Assembly (NCBI GenBank): GCA_938091935.1
Contig: CALKNV010000060.1
Location: 1 to 37,047, forward strand
DNA from: an uncultured Pseudomonadales bacterium
GTDB lineage: Bacteria; Pseudomonadota; Gammaproteobacteria; Pseudomonadales; Pseudohongiellaceae
Direction: 5' to 3'
DNA: 37,047 bases
Each line of letters begins with the position of its first letter. Position 1 is the first letter of the stretch. Shown here in pieces: positions 36,192-37,047 of this stretch. Under the pieces are notes generated by a model. That model searched no databases and had not been told where the DNA came from. It was given only the letters and a program-made list of their open reading frames with translations. The position numbers and the translations under genes were made by a program.

Positions 36192-37047
36192 ATGTGCGGA
36201 TTAGTTGGCGTTGTAACCAGTAATGATGTGGGTGTGTGTATCTATGACACCCTGACAGTGCTGCAACATCGGGGTCAGGATGCGGCAGGCATAATGACCA
36301 GTGATAACGGCAAGCTCAACCTGCGTAAGGACAATGGTCTGGTGAAGGATGTGTTTCGGACACGGCATATGCGCCGTCTGACCGGGCAGATGGGCATAGG
36401 TCATGTGCGTTATCCTACCGCTGGAAGCTCCAGCCCTGCGCTAGCGCAACCATTCTACGTAAATTCCCCATACGGTCTCTCGCTAGCTCACAACGGCAAC
36501 CTTACCAATGTGGCAGAACTTAGCCGGGAGCTTTACAAGACTGATCTTCGGCACATGAATACTGATTCAGACTCGGAGGTTTTGTTGAATGTCTTCGCAC
36601 ATGAGTTACAGCAGAAGGGGAATATTGAGCCAGCGCCCGAGGATATCTTCGCCGCCGTGTCTGGTGTTCACAAGCGCTGTCGCGGTGGTTACGTTGCTGT
36701 AGTCATGATTACCGGCTACGGCATTCTCGGATTTCGTGATCGACACGGTATTCGGCCGTTGGTTTTCGGTAGCAGAACTACCAATGGTCGAAAAGAGTAC
36801 ATGATTGCTTCTGAAAGTGTGGCGCTAGACTCGCAAGGTTTTGCAATAGAAAGAGACGTGGCGCCTGGGGAAGCGGTTTACATCGATGTGCAAGGTAAAT
36901 TGCACTCCAAGGTTTGTACTGATGCTGGAGAGCATACGCCGTGTATTTTTGAGCATGTTTATTTCGCTCGCCCTGATTCCCTAATGGATAGCATCTCCGT
37001 CTACAAGGCGCGGCTGCGCATGGGGCAACGCCTTGCTGATAAGGTCA
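36192..37047 (+). CDS. purF: Amidophosphoribosyltransferase, N-terminal part (runs off the window)
   Basis: PurF catalyses the first committed step of purine synthesis, transferring ammonia from glutamine to PRPP. The start MCGLVGVV exposes Cys2, the N-terminal nucleophile of the glutaminase domain after removal of Met1. LQHRGQDAAGI, GHVRYPTAGSSS, LAHNGNLTN and NTDSDSEVLLN are glutaminase motifs, and FRDRHGIRPLVFG with YMIASESVALDSQGF follows. FEHVYFARPDS near the edge links to the phosphoribosyltransferase domain, which lies beyond base 37047. About 285 of roughly 500 codons are present and no frameshift is seen. Confidence 0.97.
   Translation, partial: MCGLVGVVTSNDVGVCIYDTLTVLQHRGQDAAGIMTSDNGKLNLRKDNGLVKDVFRTRHMRRLTGQMGIGHVRYPTAGSSSPALAQPFYVNSPYGLSLAHNGNLTNVAELSRELYKTDLRHMNTDSDSEVLLNVFAHELQQKGNIEPAPEDIFAAVSGVHKRCRGGYVAVVMITGYGILGFRDRHGIRPLVFGSRTTNGRKEYMIASESVALDSQGFAIERDVAPGEAVYIDVQGKLHSKVCTDAGEHTPCIFEHVYFARPDSLMDSISVYKARLRMGQRLADKV

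Overview
This window is one continuous, densely packed stretch of a gammaproteobacterial chromosome. The evidence is a complete 13-gene nuo operon with nuoC and nuoD fused (a gammaproteobacterial layout), the housekeeping run asd-fimV-truA-trpF-trpB-trpA-accD-folC-SPOR-cvpA-purF known from Pseudomonas-like lineages, and FimV and GpsA sequences of that type. The taxon cannot be fixed below class/order from this sequence alone. I saw no rRNA, tRNA, CRISPR array, insertion sequence or prophage, and no gene-free stretch longer than about 300 bases.

Layout. (1) 1-14390, plus strand: the tail of nuoA, then nuoB, nuoCD, nuoE to nuoN, encoding respiratory complex I. Several junctions are 4-base stop/start overlaps. 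(2) 14486-15944, plus: an orphan RnfG-like FMN-binding protein directly after nuoN, then a class I SAM methyltransferase gene broken by at least one frameshift. (3) 15958-19009, plus: gpsA, a DUF4389 membrane protein with a histone-like Lys/Ala tail, sixA, and an exported DUF4892/OmpA-like protein. (4) folE on the minus strand (19006-19545), whose stop codon overlaps the stop of the convergent DUF4892 gene. (5) 19689-23840, plus: prmB, aroC, leuC, leuD. (6) 23899-28914: asd follows leuD with no leuB between them, then a very large fimV. (7) 29011-37047: truA, trpF, trpB, trpA, accD, folC, a SPOR protein (dedD), cvpA and the first 285 codons of purF, which runs off the end.

How the genes work together. 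The first third builds the proton-pumping NADH dehydrogenase. The rest mixes biosynthesis (shikimate, leucine, aspartate-family, tryptophan, malonyl-CoA, folate and purine steps) with translation-related modification (PrmB, TruA) and envelope or cell-pole organisation (FimV, DedD/SPOR, DUF4892). Start codon use is notable: TTG is the best start for nuoF, trpF, accD and dedD, and GTG for nuoJ, gpsA and trpB.

Most of the window is ordinary core genome. The places worth a second look are the RnfG-like orphan behind complex I with its altered flavinylation motif, the broken methyltransferase next to it, the missing leuB, the repeated acidic-aromatic motifs in FimV, a strong hairpin in front of dedD, and similar AT-rich spacers in front of nuoCD, leuC and asd. 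I do not see a convincing new multi-gene system; the RnfG-like orphan is the nearest candidate.
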